A stretch of 64,000 bases of DNA from Ophiura sarsii (GCA_035610835.1 CM069452.1:68172919-68236918), one strand, 5' to 3'. Shown: positions 1 through 11,474, numbered from the stretch's first letter. A program made the numbers and translations. Notes: generated by a model not told the origin, from the letters alone.

Positions 1-125
1 TTGAAATAAGTACAAACATGCCTAGTATTTAACCAGTAATCCTTGAGATAGACTTTGATCATTGTGAAAGGTTTTTAAAAATCTGTTTTGTATGGTAAAA
101 CTACTAGCCGTGTGGAAAGTGCATG
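1..125. repeat. Dispersed repeat, copy 1
   Basis: This segment closely matches 48654-48785: both start with the same ~30 bases, then share the 'gagatagactttga' and 'tatggtaaaact' blocks and end at a 'gtggaaagt' motif. Related pieces ('atggtgatgaaattc ... gtggaaagt') occur near 3840-4050 and 59565-59670. This suggests a short dispersed non-coding element. Its termini and class were not resolved. Confidence 0.5.
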
Positions 126-1150
126 GCGTACATAACATACATAACATTGAGGAGGCTACCGAGGAACACTTTAACTTGGTAAATCAGCTACGCAGTCCCG
201 AAGAACGTCTCGCCCAATGACATTCAAGAAGCAACCATGCATATCTAAAACAGAAGTTGGCCCCTGTAAGACAACAAGCACGTGTTGACGCAAAACAGAA
301 CCAAACCGCTTATATCAGGGAGGTTTTGAGGCAACCCAATTCTAAAAAAAAATGATGCATTGAAGACAATGAGATGAAATTGTGAGATAGGCTTTTACGA
401 CGGGTATTCATAATATAAGTTAAAAGTTTAACGGGTTCGCCGTCGGACGAGTTTTAATCTGTCAAGCTTTCGTCAGGATTAGCTCTGACTTCTTCAGGAC
501 CAAATTATTATAATATTAAACAAAACATAGAGATTGCCACTTCTCTTGTTATCATCATTTGGGCTGCCCCTTGCCCGATGATTTATACGTAAGTTGCCCT
601 TTCCTACTTGTGAAAGAATTGGTGGCTCTGAAAAGAGCCGTTCAGATGGATTGCCGCTTCCACTGAACACGTAAGTTGCCACTGGCCTACTATATATAAA
701 TTTGGTTCTAATAGAACCTCCAAATGACTGCCCCTTGACCAATGGAAATAACGTAGAGACAGCCCCTTGTACAGATCAGTGACCGCACTACTGTGCATTA
801 GATTTTTGTAGTCTGTAGTAACCAAGTTTATCTGTGACCTCTAATTTCTCTAAATCGGTTTTTGACCATTTTCATAGGCTCAAATTTCAGGACGCCCTTA
901 TATTTTTGGGGACCCTTAAATGTAGTTTTTGCAGCCTTAAAGGGTCCTGAAAAATGTAATGGGACTCCTCACATTTTTGAGCCAGTGCTAATCCTGATGT
1001 GAACTAAAATAGTAATTTTTCTGACTTGAATTTCTAAATAAATTTCAAATATATATTTGTATTATTCTATTGTTATATAATGTAACAGGCAACACATATA
1101 TTGCCAATTTGCCATGTTAAATGAAAAATTACTGAATTTAGGTATTTTTT
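126..1150. other. No gene recognised
   Basis: AT-rich sequence with several short open frames, none with a recognisable domain or splice context. The stretch around 860-985 is a run of short T-rich words. Nothing supportable as a gene was found. Confidence 0.5.
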
Positions 1151-1156
1151 CAACTG

Positions 1157-1288
1157 TTAAAGCATTCCAAAATATTATGTTTCTGTTTTTTGAAATTGAA
1201 CTTAATAATTCTTAATTATTTAAGCATTCCAAAATTTAATATTATGTTTCTGTTTTTTGAAATTGAACTTAATAATTCTTAATTATTT
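1157..1288. repeat. ~66-bp tandem duplication
   Basis: Two head-to-tail copies of an AT-rich unit that begins 'aagcattccaaaat' and ends 'attcttaattatt'. The second copy has a small insertion ('ttaat') after the first block. It is a simple local duplication with no coding content. Confidence 0.75.
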
Positions 1289-1932
1289 CAGACACCAAGA
1301 TAGAGGTTAGTGTGGGGTCACATGAGGAGTCATGTATGGGGTCAATCGAGGTCATTTAGGTGACAAATTTGTAGTCCGAAAATGAAGAACAAATGGGGGA
1401 GGGCGTGTCATGTACCCAGGTACAACTTTACCAGTGCGAACACAGCCGTGCATTACACTGAGACCTGGGGGACTCGTGTTTTATTGACTTCATATGATTT
1501 ATTTCTTGACTTTCCCTTGAAATATATAAAAAGAAAATCCGACCTACCGACCCTAACTTTTGAGGACCCACTATGGACAAACAAACAAAATTGGCCTAAT
1601 TACAGGGGAAGATGGTCCTATTTTCATGATTATTTCTTTATTAATTATAATATTTAAGCATATCAACAGAAAATAATACTATTTGTAGATATTTTAATGG
1701 AAGCTTTGAAATGTAATAACGTGTTTATAATAGGCCCGTATCTCAAAACAACGACAATGAGTAACTAGCAAAACGGGATCGCTGATAACCCCATTATAAT
1801 CCCAGATATATTGTTGACAACGCTCCCGTCATTGGATAACACTTAACAAAGGTGCAGATCGGATCATGTACTCAGTATAACCAGGGGTGTGCCTCTCAGC
1901 TTGCCGATCGGAGTCCACTTTTAAATTAAAAC

Positions 1933-2224
1933 TTAGTCAGCATAGAATTGGTGGCGCTATACTGATAAGGCGTGATTGTAGCAGACGATGGTAGACACGA
2001 ACGGCCGTTAATTTTGAATTTCCATTGCTTTCAATGTAACAATGGATTTTGCCCGGGATTTTGATTATATGACCCCATAAAATTCATCACACGTTGGAAC
2101 TAAATTATTTCATCCAAAAACCGCTGGAGTTGGATAACCAACTCCAGTGTCAGTATCATTTTTTGACAGCAAGCTGTGTGTAAATCTACCGCGTGAATAG
2201 CGCCACCAATTCTATGCTGACTAA
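1933..2224. mobile_element. MITE with perfect 28-bp TIRs, TA target
   Basis: A 292-bp element bounded by a perfect 28-bp inverted repeat at 1933-1960 and 2197-2224 (outer end TTAGTCAGCATAG, inner end GGTGGCGCTAT). The ends can be read as TA-flanked, as expected of Tc1/mariner-type insertions. The interior has no open frame of note, so it is a non-autonomous element. The superfamily assignment rests only on the TA flank. Confidence 0.7.
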
Positions 2225-2667
2225 ATAATGACGTCAAACGCGTCATACGCCGGTCACCGACGCATTCCAGACGATTACCATAATTTATTCAAATGCATTC
2301 AAAAGGGACCGTTTTCGCTACGTACGTTAGTATAGGACTTTCCTATCCCAAAATTACGTATTAACAATACAAATGGAACAAGTTTTGTAAAAGTATTTGT
2401 AAAATAAAAAATGAAGAAAAAAAAGCAGTTGAATCAGTTGAACTCATCATGTTCGCTCGGGGGTGTACTTAGTGGAGGTTACGGGGATGTGCCGCCAAAT
2501 AGGGTCCCATTTTTCCCCTTTGGTAAATGAAAAAAGCTTGGATCTCCAGTAAACATGGTAAACATATGGGTTAATTTTCCCCCGAAAATTGGTAAATGTT
2601 TGGGTCAATTTTCATTTTGCTGGCGGAATATCCCTACCAAAAATATCTCAGTCACTGATAACATAAA

Positions 2668-2840
2668 CTAGTCGGACACATGCTTGACTAGCTTACAACT
2701 AGTCAAGCGGTACTTTAAACTAGTCGAGCGAGCTGGACTAGTTTCAGATATTGGAAAAACTAGAGCATGCTTGACTAGGTTAAAATCGGAGCTGAACTAG
2801 TTTTTGCACTAGCCCCGACAAACTAGTCAAGCGAGACTGC
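2668..2840. repeat. CTAG-rich degenerate repeat cluster 1
   Basis: Irregular repetition of words such as 'aactagtcaagc' and 'ctagtcgagcg' in both orientations, spaced about 20-30 bp. The same word set recurs at 3228-3312, 6957-7192 and 7568-7872. It looks like a degenerate palindromic minisatellite rather than coding sequence. Confidence 0.6.
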
Positions 2841-3227
2841 ACATGCGTTGATCATATCGTCTGCGTGCGACATCGAGAGAACAGCAACTGTTCTGAGCGC
2901 TGAAGAAATGTCTCTTTTTAGCGGAAATATGTAACACAAACATGGAAAGAATGTTAACACCAAACTGCAAGGGCTAAACTTATAAGTTTGGCCACCAAAG
3001 ATTCAAAGGAATTCGGAGAAAAATACCTGAATGGAAAGCAGGTGGTAGCGCATGTGCAAAATTCGGCACCCGTGCGTCTCTTCGACACTGGTGAGTGCCG
3101 ACCATGTCAAAACCACCAAGTAGTTCGCAGAATTCCAAAATGGATGAAAAGAATGGGCCGATTGGAGTGATTTGTCTCAGAGCAACCAGCAAGATCAATT
3201 ACAACGCAGGATACTTCATAGGTCTTT

Positions 3228-3312
3228 TACCTAGTCATAAACTAGTCCAGCTGGCTTGCCCAACTAGGCAAAAGCTAGTCGAGCGACTACCCTAAACTGG
3301 CTTGACTAGGCT
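3228..3312. repeat. CTAG-rich degenerate repeat cluster 2
   Basis: A short cluster of the 'actagtccagctggcttg' word family seen at 2668-2840. It follows ~390 bp of unique sequence with short overlapping open frames that match no family I know. Confidence 0.55.
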
Positions 3313-4048
3313 TCGTTGTGTACACTACATGTAGCGCAAGATGTGTTCCTTGAGGATTTATGGTTTGTTCTTAGTACAGATACAAGACCTTGATTGTTGA
3401 CAAAATTATGGCAATGAATATGATGCTTTATCGACACTCGGAACTGGGCTATAATGGATCCTTGTGTACTGTAACACATCCCACGCAAGCCGCGGGCAGT
3501 ATGCGAGTAGAGGCACAGCACTCAGCACTAGAAATGACGCCGTGTAATTAGACAATTGGTCGAACAGCCAACCTGTCGAGAAAACAACAAATAAATAATG
3601 GTAATAATAATATTATAATAATAATGATAAATCAAAAGATATCTTTGCTCTTTTTGTGATAATATTTTGACGCAGAGATGGTAAATTTGACCCGATTTGG
3701 TTAGGTCGGGGATGTGCGGCTGGAGATTCAAAACCCGTACCCATTTCTAAGGGTGATTTGGGGGAAAACGTTACCCATTTCTAAGGATTTTACTTCATTA
3801 TAGACCCAATCTTCGCAAATGATCGCATTTGTACAATTCTCATGGTGATTTTAAATATGGTGATGAAATTCAAATTTTGTGGGTATATCTTTGGTGTAAG
3901 CAAGTCATAATTTAGATTAGTGTGAAGACCCCATAACGGAATAAAGATGTATAATCCTTTAATCCGTCAATATAGGATTGACATTTTGAAACATTTTGTG
4001 AAATGTTGGAACTTTCGTCGTCTGCAAACGACTGCCACATGGAAAGTG

Positions 4049-4429
4049 TTAAAGGTATATTATGTGATCTTTCCAGGGAACGCCCTCAACATCGAAAAAA
4101 AAATAGAAAGCAGATTTTCTTGCAGATTTACATTTCTGATCATAAATCATGCATACATTCCAAGTTACAGGGCGATACGATTCTTAATTACTTCAAAATC
4201 ATGGTTTTAGAGTGAAAATAAACTGTCCGAATCCTGACACTTTATATTTTTCACTCTAAATTCACTCTAAAACCATGATTTTGAGGTAATTAGGAATCGT
4301 ATCGCTCTGTAACTTGGAATGTACGTATGATTTATGATCGGAAATGTAAATCTGCAAGAAAATCTACTTTCTAAAAAAAATAATGAATAGAGGGCGCCCT
4401 CTGGAAAAGATCACATAATATGCCTTTAA
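4049..4429. mobile_element. Near-palindromic 381-bp MITE, TTAA ends, copy 1
   Basis: The two halves are imperfect inverted copies of each other: 'aggtatattatgtgatctt' at the left end mirrors the right end, and 'aaaatcatggttttagagtg' near the centre has its complement after a ~50-bp spacer. TTAA is present at both ends (4049-4052 and 4426-4429), compatible with a piggyBac-type target, although TTAA is also part of the palindrome. A second copy is at 11092-11474. No coding capacity. Confidence 0.7.
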
Positions 4430-4977
4430 TATGGCCTCAATTCTTAGCAACATTCTCTGATACAAGGTTCTTTACAAGGTTCTTCAGTTGCAGTTTTCAG
4501 TTTTCTTCACATTGTTCCCATTGAAGACATCTCAATACCTCTAATTTATTGTTCTGTGCAATGTTCTGTGCAACGTACAAAGGTTACCAAAGTGTTGGGT
4601 GTATACATACATACTGTACATATATACATACTGTTGTACACATCGCCCAACTGGGCATTAACGGTACAGTGCCCCTGAAACCTAAGGACATGAGTTTTGT
4701 GTGTACAGATAACAGACCCGGGATGATCCCCTACTCTTTACGATGAGGTCTGCAACTATTTAACGTGTTCAGGGTGAAGCGTCTGAATACACGGGACCAA
4801 CGGCTTAACGTGACTCTCCGAATCACGGCGAACTGACACTCACTGTATAGACCTGCACGTTGTACACGGTGAATGGGTAAGAGGAGAAATTCTACAATTC
4901 AATTTTGATTATCAGCCTAAACCACGGAAAGCGACTCCGATAACTAACCCTAGATAGGAACTTTTTAGGGTGAACAA

Positions 4978-5068
4978 AGAATCTTGGTTTCAAGGCGACT
5001 TGAACCCACGATTAATAGAAAACTCCCGACCGACGATCAGCGCGCTAGACCGCTCGGCCAACCTTTAC
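4978..5068 (-). tRNA. tRNA-Leu/Ser-like sequence, probably a derived fragment
   Basis: Read on the minus strand, this has an A-box-like D arm (TGGCCGAGCGGTCTAGCG) and a B-box-like T arm (GGGTTCAAGTC) at tRNA spacing, resembling a type II (Leu/Ser) tRNA. The acceptor arms do not pair properly and I could not fold a clean anticodon stem. It is therefore more likely a tRNA-derived SINE head or tRNA pseudogene than a working tRNA. Confidence 0.4.
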
Positions 5069-5195
5069 CTTTTATACACCCCTCATTATTATCACTTTAC
5101 ATCTGCCAGTGCCGGATCTCACTTAGTTAACCGTTTGAATGTCTTCGAATCAAGAAAGGAGCAGTTTGGAAAAGGGTGCAGTGAATATGGGATCT

Positions 5196-5515
5196 TTGAC
5201 ATCATTGACATATGAAGGTTGCCATGTTGCGTTTATGTTCCAAGTTTGGTTGCAATCGGTATTTGTATGAGAAAGAAATGGGCATTTATTGATGTTTTCT
5301 GCTTATTTAACAACTTTGCCCCCAGATGACCTTTGACCTTGATATGTGACCTTTGACCTCATTGAAGAGAAGGCTCCCATGTTGTATGTATGATGCAAGT
5401 TTGGTTGCAATCGATATTTGTATGAAAAAGAAATCGGAATTTTTGATGTTTTCAGCTATTTTATAACTTGACCTCAGATGACCTTTGACCTGGATATATG
5501 ACATTTGACTTCATG
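5196..5515. repeat. ~155-bp tandem duplication with nuclear-receptor-like half sites
   Basis: Two diverged tandem copies share 'aagtttggttgcaatcg', 'tatttgtatga' and 'agatgacctttgacct'. The motif TGACCTTTGACCT occurs exactly at 5327-5339, 5347-5359 and 5479-5491. It is the complement of a perfect DR1 nuclear-receptor element (AGGTCA repeated with a 1-bp spacer). Whether any receptor binds here cannot be told from sequence. Confidence 0.6.
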
Positions 5516-5882
5516 ATGAATCTTTGAACCAAGGTAGGTCACTGTTGGACTTTGTATGAAAAAGAAATGGAGTAAACAAAATATAAGAAAAACGTACGGT
5601 CTTGAATTGGATCGCCCTATTCCTGCTTCAGCATAAACAGTCGGCATCATTTTTTTTTTACTCGATAAACGGTACCATGAAATGTCATGATTCTTTTTGC
5701 TGATGATAGTGAATAAATGCATCTATTGCCTCACGCATTGGTTGCCTTCATATTCTGATAATAAATATTGTTGATAATTATTTTACTTTGAGTACACTTT
5801 TTGTTGACTCACCCTGTAGGATCAAAATAGCGCCACATTAAAGATATGGGCCCGATTCTAAATTTACATGCAAAATACGTAC

Positions 5883-6686
5883 CTGACAGGAACCCGCTTA
5901 ATATCGATCCAAAGCTTAATGAGAAATATATCCACATGATATAGATGGTCTTTTTGTCGTCATCAACTTCCTCGTGCACAATTTTCAATAAATTTACAAA
6001 TAAGATAGATCTACACACACCATAGGTTGCACACGACACCATCATTCCCACGTACGAATGAAAAAACGCCGATATAGGGTCAATCACCAGCGATATACTG
6101 GTGCAAATTGTGAATGTGGAAAGTATTTGTTTTCGAGAAAATAATTTTATTAGTAGTAGAAAGAGGGGGTTTCCTGCAACAGTTCCAACACCGCCGATTG
6201 TGGCTAATGCAGCCGCGTGGTAAGGTTCGAACCCGACATCTATCGCATGCGGTACGAGATATACGACCCAGCCCGTTGTTGTGTACCCACTGCCAACGGC
6301 GATGGAGATCAGCGATACGAACTCGATACGCGTGAACAAATTGGCGCCAAGATCACTTAGAATTTTAGATGAATAAGATGAATAATCCTCTGTTTGCAGA
6401 TGTGCCTTCACAGATTGCTCCTTAACCGTGTCTGTCGCGGAATTATTGCCTGCTGATAATGGGCGCAAAGAGGTTGCACACACCATCAAGTGTAGGTTAA
6501 GGCCACCGATGAGGAGCAGCGCCCCTCGCCATCCATAAATGTCTATGAAAAATTCCGTTAACAGAGGCATTATCATAAGACCTACGCCTACACCAGCGTT
6601 TGTGAAGCTAGCAGCACTGTCATAGTATTTAATGCAATATTTGGATAATGCTGCGAAAAATATAGCGTCAGCTGCGATACCAAAAC
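5883..6686 (-). CDS. Monocarboxylate transporter (MCT/SLC16-like), exon 3
   Basis: This is the largest visible exon of a major-facilitator transporter of the MCT family, which exchanges small monocarboxylates or related solutes with protons across a membrane. It encodes 268 codons covering roughly TM4 to TM10. It includes the family signature around 'YGWRGALLLIGGLNLH', a variable hydrophilic loop (SAGNNSATDTVKEQ...) and the C-terminal half (GWVVYLVPHA, YGVCRSILFVN, FGSILSGFLSG). The acceptor is TTTGATCTCAG|GT at 6687 and the donor CAG|GTACGT at 5882. Both junctions are phase 1 and join exon 2 in frame. The frame also stays open past this donor to 5813, where 'FDPTG' precedes a strong GTGAGT donor, so the exon may end there instead. 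About 390 residues are accounted for, and the final TM segments (~40-100 residues) are not in the window. Confidence 0.88.
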
Positions 6687-6956
6687 CTGAGATCAAATCA
6701 TAGTAACAAAAGAATATAAGTACTCTATAATGTCACAGAAAAACAACTGCGGACAATACAGAGAGTGATCAAAAGTGTTCAGGTCATCTGACATGGCGTA
6801 ATAAAATAATTATTTTGTAGGTTTAAAGCTGCCAATCTGTGAACTGTAAATAGAGAATAACTTTTTCTTCTTCTTTTTTGGTGACTTTTGTTATGACAAT
6901 ACACAATTAATTCGGGAAATCTTAAAGTGTTCACCGGTTATCATGCACTGAAAACT

Positions 6957-7192
6957 AAACTGGTCAGCCTGGCTAACTAACTAGATAGTCCAGATGGTGT
7001 CCATCTTGACTAGCTTTACGTTAGTCACTCGGCTAGCTTGGTGTTAGTCCGTCCTAAGCTGGACTAGTTTAGGCTAGTCGCTCGACTAGCTTTAAGTTAG
7101 TCCAGATGGTGCCTATCTTTACTAGCTTTAGCCTAGTCCAGCATTGCTGGACTAGCTTTTACGTAAGTCGCCTCGACTAGCTTTTAGTCTTT
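6957..7192. repeat. CTAG-rich degenerate repeat cluster 3
   Basis: Dense irregular repetition of 'gactagctttaagttagtcc'-like words in alternating orientation, inside the intron between MCT exons 2 and 3. It is related to the clusters at 2668, 3228 and 7568. Confidence 0.6.
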
Positions 7193-7381
7193 GACCATTA
7201 CCTCGATCGTAGCAATGGTTGTATGTAATGTTAGTAGAATATGATATCAAGGTGTTTATTTCCGATAAATGCAATTTTGCGATGGACAGAGAATGTCAAT
7301 CTATGAATCGGAGTGAATGATTTATTTATTCTTGTTTAAATTTCATCAATCGGTGTCGAATGATATGGGAATTGGATAAAT

Positions 7382-7476
7382 CACTCTCTATAGAGTTATT
7401 TTCCACTCTTTCAGAGTGAAAATAATTTCACTCCTGTGTTAGAGTATTTTTGTTCTCACTCTTTTACATTTAGGGA
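7382..7476. repeat. GAGTGA/TCACTC element fragment
   Basis: A short stretch of 'cactctttcagagtgaaaat' palindromes ending in 'cactcttttacatttaggga', the terminal motif of the TA-flanked elements at 44035-45028 and 51773-52034. It is probably a fragment or short member of that MITE family. Confidence 0.5.
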
Positions 7477-7567
7477 GTATATAGTCAGCATGAAGAAGAT
7501 TTGAACAATTCCACCTATTATATAAAAATTAAAGCTGATATAAAGAACATTAAATTGCATCTCAGTG

Positions 7568-7872
7568 CCTTGACTAACGTTAAGCTAGTCCAGCAATCCA
7601 GCACTAGTCCAGCTTAGGACGGACTCACATCAAGCTAGTCAAGCGAATGCTCCAGCTTGACTAACATAAACTTGTCCAGCCACAGACTAGTCTAGCAGAA
7701 CAAATCAAGCTAGTCAGGCTGAGCCGGACTAATTAGTAAAGTCGGCCATAACCTATCCAGCAGGCGTGACTAGCCTGCTCAAATAGTTTAAGCTAGTCCA
7801 GCAGGCTTGACTAGCCTGCTCGACTAGTTTAAAGTTAGTCCAGTCTGTCCCTGACTAGTTTAAGTGTTTAGT
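7568..7872. repeat. CTAG-rich degenerate repeat cluster 4
   Basis: The longest cluster of the 'gctagtccagcaggcttgac' word family, with two nearly identical ~50-bp units at 7757-7850. It lies in the MCT intron and has no coding content. Confidence 0.6.
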
Positions 7873-8508
7873 GTGGTTATAGTGTAACTGGGTCACTCTG
7901 TTGTCAGGATATTGACATTTTAGTTACATATGGCAGTATCTTTGTATAAGCTGAGGATAGATAGAAGATGTTGTGCTAGGTTAAAGGGGCATTGAGAGAT
8001 ACGTATGGGAGTGTGCCCTTAATTTTCCTGGAAATTGGGTTTTTTTGCACCAAAGTAATACTTTATACCATTTACCTTAATTCGCAGTATATGTAATATT
8101 TCACAATTTGACAATTTCGATGTAGATCACATATCGTAAATATCAGCAGAATTCGGCACATGTTGCTTCACCAGAACGTCTATCTAGCGCCATCGCTTCA
8201 ACCCTTTTCCCATGAAATATTACGTTTCAGGGTTCTATATATTATACATGTACCTTATCTATTGAAACTATTTATTGTATTCAAATTTCATTTTTATCAC
8301 CAATCTCTCCGTGCCCCTTTAATTCCGTGCTGTCTTTAATACACCAAGGACACTCGCGCCGCGTTGCGCATTGGCCGACGTCGCCGGAAACCCTCGTCCT
8401 TACTAATGGGGGTGGCGGGGGGGGGGGGGTATCACTACGACCAATCCTATCTTATTAATATTGTCATTTTTATCATTGGCGACTACATCATGGTAATACT
8501 AAAGTAAG

Positions 8509-8904
8509 GTCACGAATTTTAAAATCGCGAAATTGAGGTTAAACGCGGAAAACGACATTTTGATGAAAAGAAGAGAAAAAAATGCACAAAAAACGTCCAA
8601 AACGCAAAATTTATGAATAGTCTTGAATAAAACAATATAAATATTAAAAACGATACGTAATAAAACAAAACAAACAATATTTAAATATAAAACTCCGCGA
8701 TATAGAGGATCGGCTACCGCTACAGTAATAATAAGGTAAGCCTAACAATCTAAAATGTGTTTTTCTGTAAAGTGTGTTTATTTTGTGTTTATAGATCGTA
8801 AATTTTAAGTTTTTTGGGGGAAAATTACATCACAGAAAAATGCAAAAATTACAAAGCGGAAAAACGCGGAATTCGACAGTTACAAAACAGAAAATTCGTG
8901 ACCT
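8509..8904. mobile_element. ~395-bp MITE with TA target
   Basis: Inverted ends AGGTCACGAATTTT on the left and AAAATTCGTGACCT on the right, each next to TA. The interior is A-rich ('aaaacgcggaaaacgac'-type words) without coding capacity. It is a non-autonomous, mariner-like insertion in the MCT intron. Confidence 0.65.
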
Positions 8905-9054
8905 TATACTAAAGGCATACTTGTAGTATGCTATCTTTTTCATGGAACCTTGGGGTTAATTAGAAGATGCTCATCGCTAAAGTAACAAACTGTTAAGACT
9001 CCCTGTCCTGTAATATAACGTCCCCTTGGTGCGGTTTGATGTATAGTATTTGCT

Positions 9055-9640
9055 TGGATTATAATTAAGGGTTATGGCAGGGAGTCTATAATTATGGGAG
9101 AGGACACTCCTCCGACAAAATTTCGCCTACTAAAACTAAATTCACGGGTGAAGCTTTTGTATTGTCGTAGTTAACCAGACGACCTAAGACGTGGTTGATT
9201 TTATCGGCTGAAAACATGATTTGTGGCACAATAATAGTACACCAATGGTAAAAAAAGCTGATTGTGATTTAGAGTAGAACTGATTTGCTTTAATGATGGC
9301 AGAATTTAGTTTTTATATGACACGAAACATTCAGAATTGGTTATTTGAAATTAACTTACGTAGAACAAATTTATATTGTGGATGGCTTCGTCTGACAGTG
9401 ACACAGTAGGGGCGTGGCGTCATTTGCATTTTATGAATATTGTAATCAGATCAGTTGGGAATGACGCCGGATCGCGACGATCACATCGTGTGAGATAATG
9501 AATAGTCATGACTGAATATTCATTCACAACGAATGATTGACAGTTTTCGCTGTAACTTCCGGGTGAAGGTTTTATAGAGTGCGCTATACTGAACCAAATC
9601 TCAACAATGGACAGATATGAGTGACATAGGGCTGGTTATG
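9055..9640 (+). repeat. Repeat family X, copy 1 (uninterrupted)
   Basis: About 585 bp that is also found at 11775-12350 (continuing at 13653) and, inverted and split, at 27270-27717 plus 28990-29115. Shared landmarks are 'ccagacgacctaagac', 'gatttagagtagaact', 'cattcagaattggttattt', 'atgaatattgtaatcagatc' and 'atagagtgcgctatact'. This copy has no insertion and so shows the original structure. I saw no terminal inverted repeats and no open frame, so the element class is unknown. Confidence 0.7.
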
Positions 9641-9705
9641 GTTAAAGCGTTAGTCGACGATCGGTTAATGTTTCGGGGCAATATCGATTAGAAGTCTATC
9701 CCCAC

Positions 9706-9846
9706 CTGATAATAATATAGATAGTGTAAACATTGGAAGATGTTTGGTAATAGATCCACACACCAATCCAATAGATGACAACATGCCGAAAATCATCACC
9801 GTATAGCGATGGGTTATACGTTCACTGATCGCTCCCGCTATCGGAC
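9706..9846 (-). CDS. Monocarboxylate transporter (MCT/SLC16-like), exon 2
   Basis: This 141-nt exon encodes 47 codons (PIAGAISERITHRY ... FTLSILLS), corresponding to TM2-TM3 and the conserved basic loop between them in MFS transporters. The acceptor (TTTGTCTCCTAG|GT at 9847) and donor (TCAG|GTGGGG at 9705) are both phase 1. Joining exon 1 restores a Cys codon (AVLC-PIAG), and joining exon 3 gives LLS-GFGIAADAIF, the expected TM3-TM4 region. The perfect phase agreement is the main support for such a small exon. Confidence 0.85.
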
Positions 9847-9975
9847 CTAGGAGACAAACGGACACATGACATTATTATAAGAGTGATATGAATAATACAA
9901 GAGTACGTTTGATACTTACATCAGAGAGGTAACCGGCTCATCCGCCTATGCATATGCAATTGGCTTATAGTGGAG

Positions 9976-10520
9976 CGGGTATGTGAAAAAGATGTTCACT
10001 TCTGGCAGAAAGTATGACAATTGGGTTATAGGGGTGTTTTGATGTGGTGATTTCAAAAAACCAAAGAACCTACATTTTTCGAGAAATGGTTAAGCGGCCA
10101 TCTTGGACTTAAAATAAAGAAGACTTAGGGAAATTGCTCTAAATCAATTATTGTTGAGATATTTATACCCCGAGATGTCACTAATGTTCTTCAAATCATG
10201 ATACAGAGTTGAATACACATTGAAACCTTTTAAATAGCGGTTTGGTACACAAAAAGGTCGAAATCACTCCTTTTCCAGCAATTTTCACTTATCTTAATCA
10301 ATCTATCGCTTGTAAAACACTACATAAACCGGATGTGAAAAAGGTGTTCACTTCTGGCAGGAATAATGAAAATTGGTTCATGTGGGTGTTTTGAAGAGCT
10401 GATTTCAAAAATCAAGGAACCCACAATTCTCAAACAATGGTTTGGCAGCCATCTTGGATTTCAAAAATAGGAGATTTAGTCAAATAGCTCTAAATCAACT
10501 ATTTTTCAAGATTTCAGCAA
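9976..10520. repeat. Diverged ~345-bp-spaced direct duplication
   Basis: The block 'gtgaaaaagatgttcacttc ... ggccatcttgga ... gctctaaatcaa' at about 9981-10170 is repeated at about 10330-10520 with roughly 80% identity by eye. It contains no long open frame. It lies in the large MCT intron, just upstream of exon 2 in the direction of transcription. Confidence 0.65.
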
Positions 10521-10721
10521 TTTGTTCTCTATAACATGGTGCAGAGTTTTATATGGATTATTTGTGTCAATTGTACTTTGTTTATTCCTAGTTGCCATGA
10601 AAACCATAAAAATCAGACATTTGGGGGCAAAAATATCTCGAAAATCATTCTATTTGAAGGTTTTGTCAACTACCCATCACAATATTGTGTTAAGTATCTG
10701 CAATTATTCACAATTTTGGTG

Positions 10722-10836
10722 AGAAACTTGCATTTCAGTTTTCAGTGGTTAAAACTTGCATTTCAGTTTTGATTGGTTGAAACTTGCATTTCAGTTTTGA
10801 GTGGTATAAACTTGCATTTCAGTTTTGAGTGGTTTC
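10722..10836. repeat. 28-bp minisatellite, 4 copies
   Basis: Four tandem units of 'aaacttgcatttcagttttg' plus 'agtggtt' with period 28 bp, with small substitutions between units. Confidence 0.85.
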
Positions 10837-11091
10837 CTTGAAATGGCATTTTGACGAAGAAGAAAAATGTTCACCAATCTACTGCTTGTAAACCAATACA
10901 GTTCTATTGATATTCCATCTGCCAGAATGCATGATATTTTCCATGCAGAACTACAGTGTAGCAATAATATGCAGATTCCACGACAAATTATTGCGGATCC
11001 CGCATATTTTGGGCTTTAATTTGGCGGTCATTCAAATGACTGCTATTCAACATGCTCACCGTAATAGAAATAGAAAACTGTGAATTTGACT

Positions 11092-11474
11092 TTAAAGGCA
11101 TATTATGTGATCTTTTCCAGAGAGCGCCCTCTATTCATGATTTTTTTAGAAAGTAGATTTTCTTGCAGATTTACATTTCTGATCATAAATCGTACATACA
11201 TTCCAAGTTACAGAGCGGTACGATTCCTAATTACCTCAAAATCATGGTTTTAGAGTGAATTTAGAGTGAAAATATATACTGTCGTGTTATCACGCAGTTT
11301 ATTTTCACTCTAAAACCATGATTTTAAAGTAATTAAATTAAGAATCGTATCGCCCTGTAACTTGGAATGTATGTACGATTTATGATCAGAAATGTAAATC
11401 TGCAAGAAAATCTTCTTTCTATTTTTTTCGATGTTGAGGGCGTTCCCAGGAAAGATCACATAATATACCTTTAA
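11092..11474. mobile_element. Near-palindromic 383-bp MITE, TTAA ends, copy 2
   Basis: Second copy of the element at 4049-4429, with the same ends (AGGCATATTATGTGATCTT) and near-palindromic organisation, inserted in the MCT intron. TTAA is present at both ends (11092-11095 and 11471-11474). Two independent insertions with the same boundaries support its being a real mobile unit. Confidence 0.72.
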
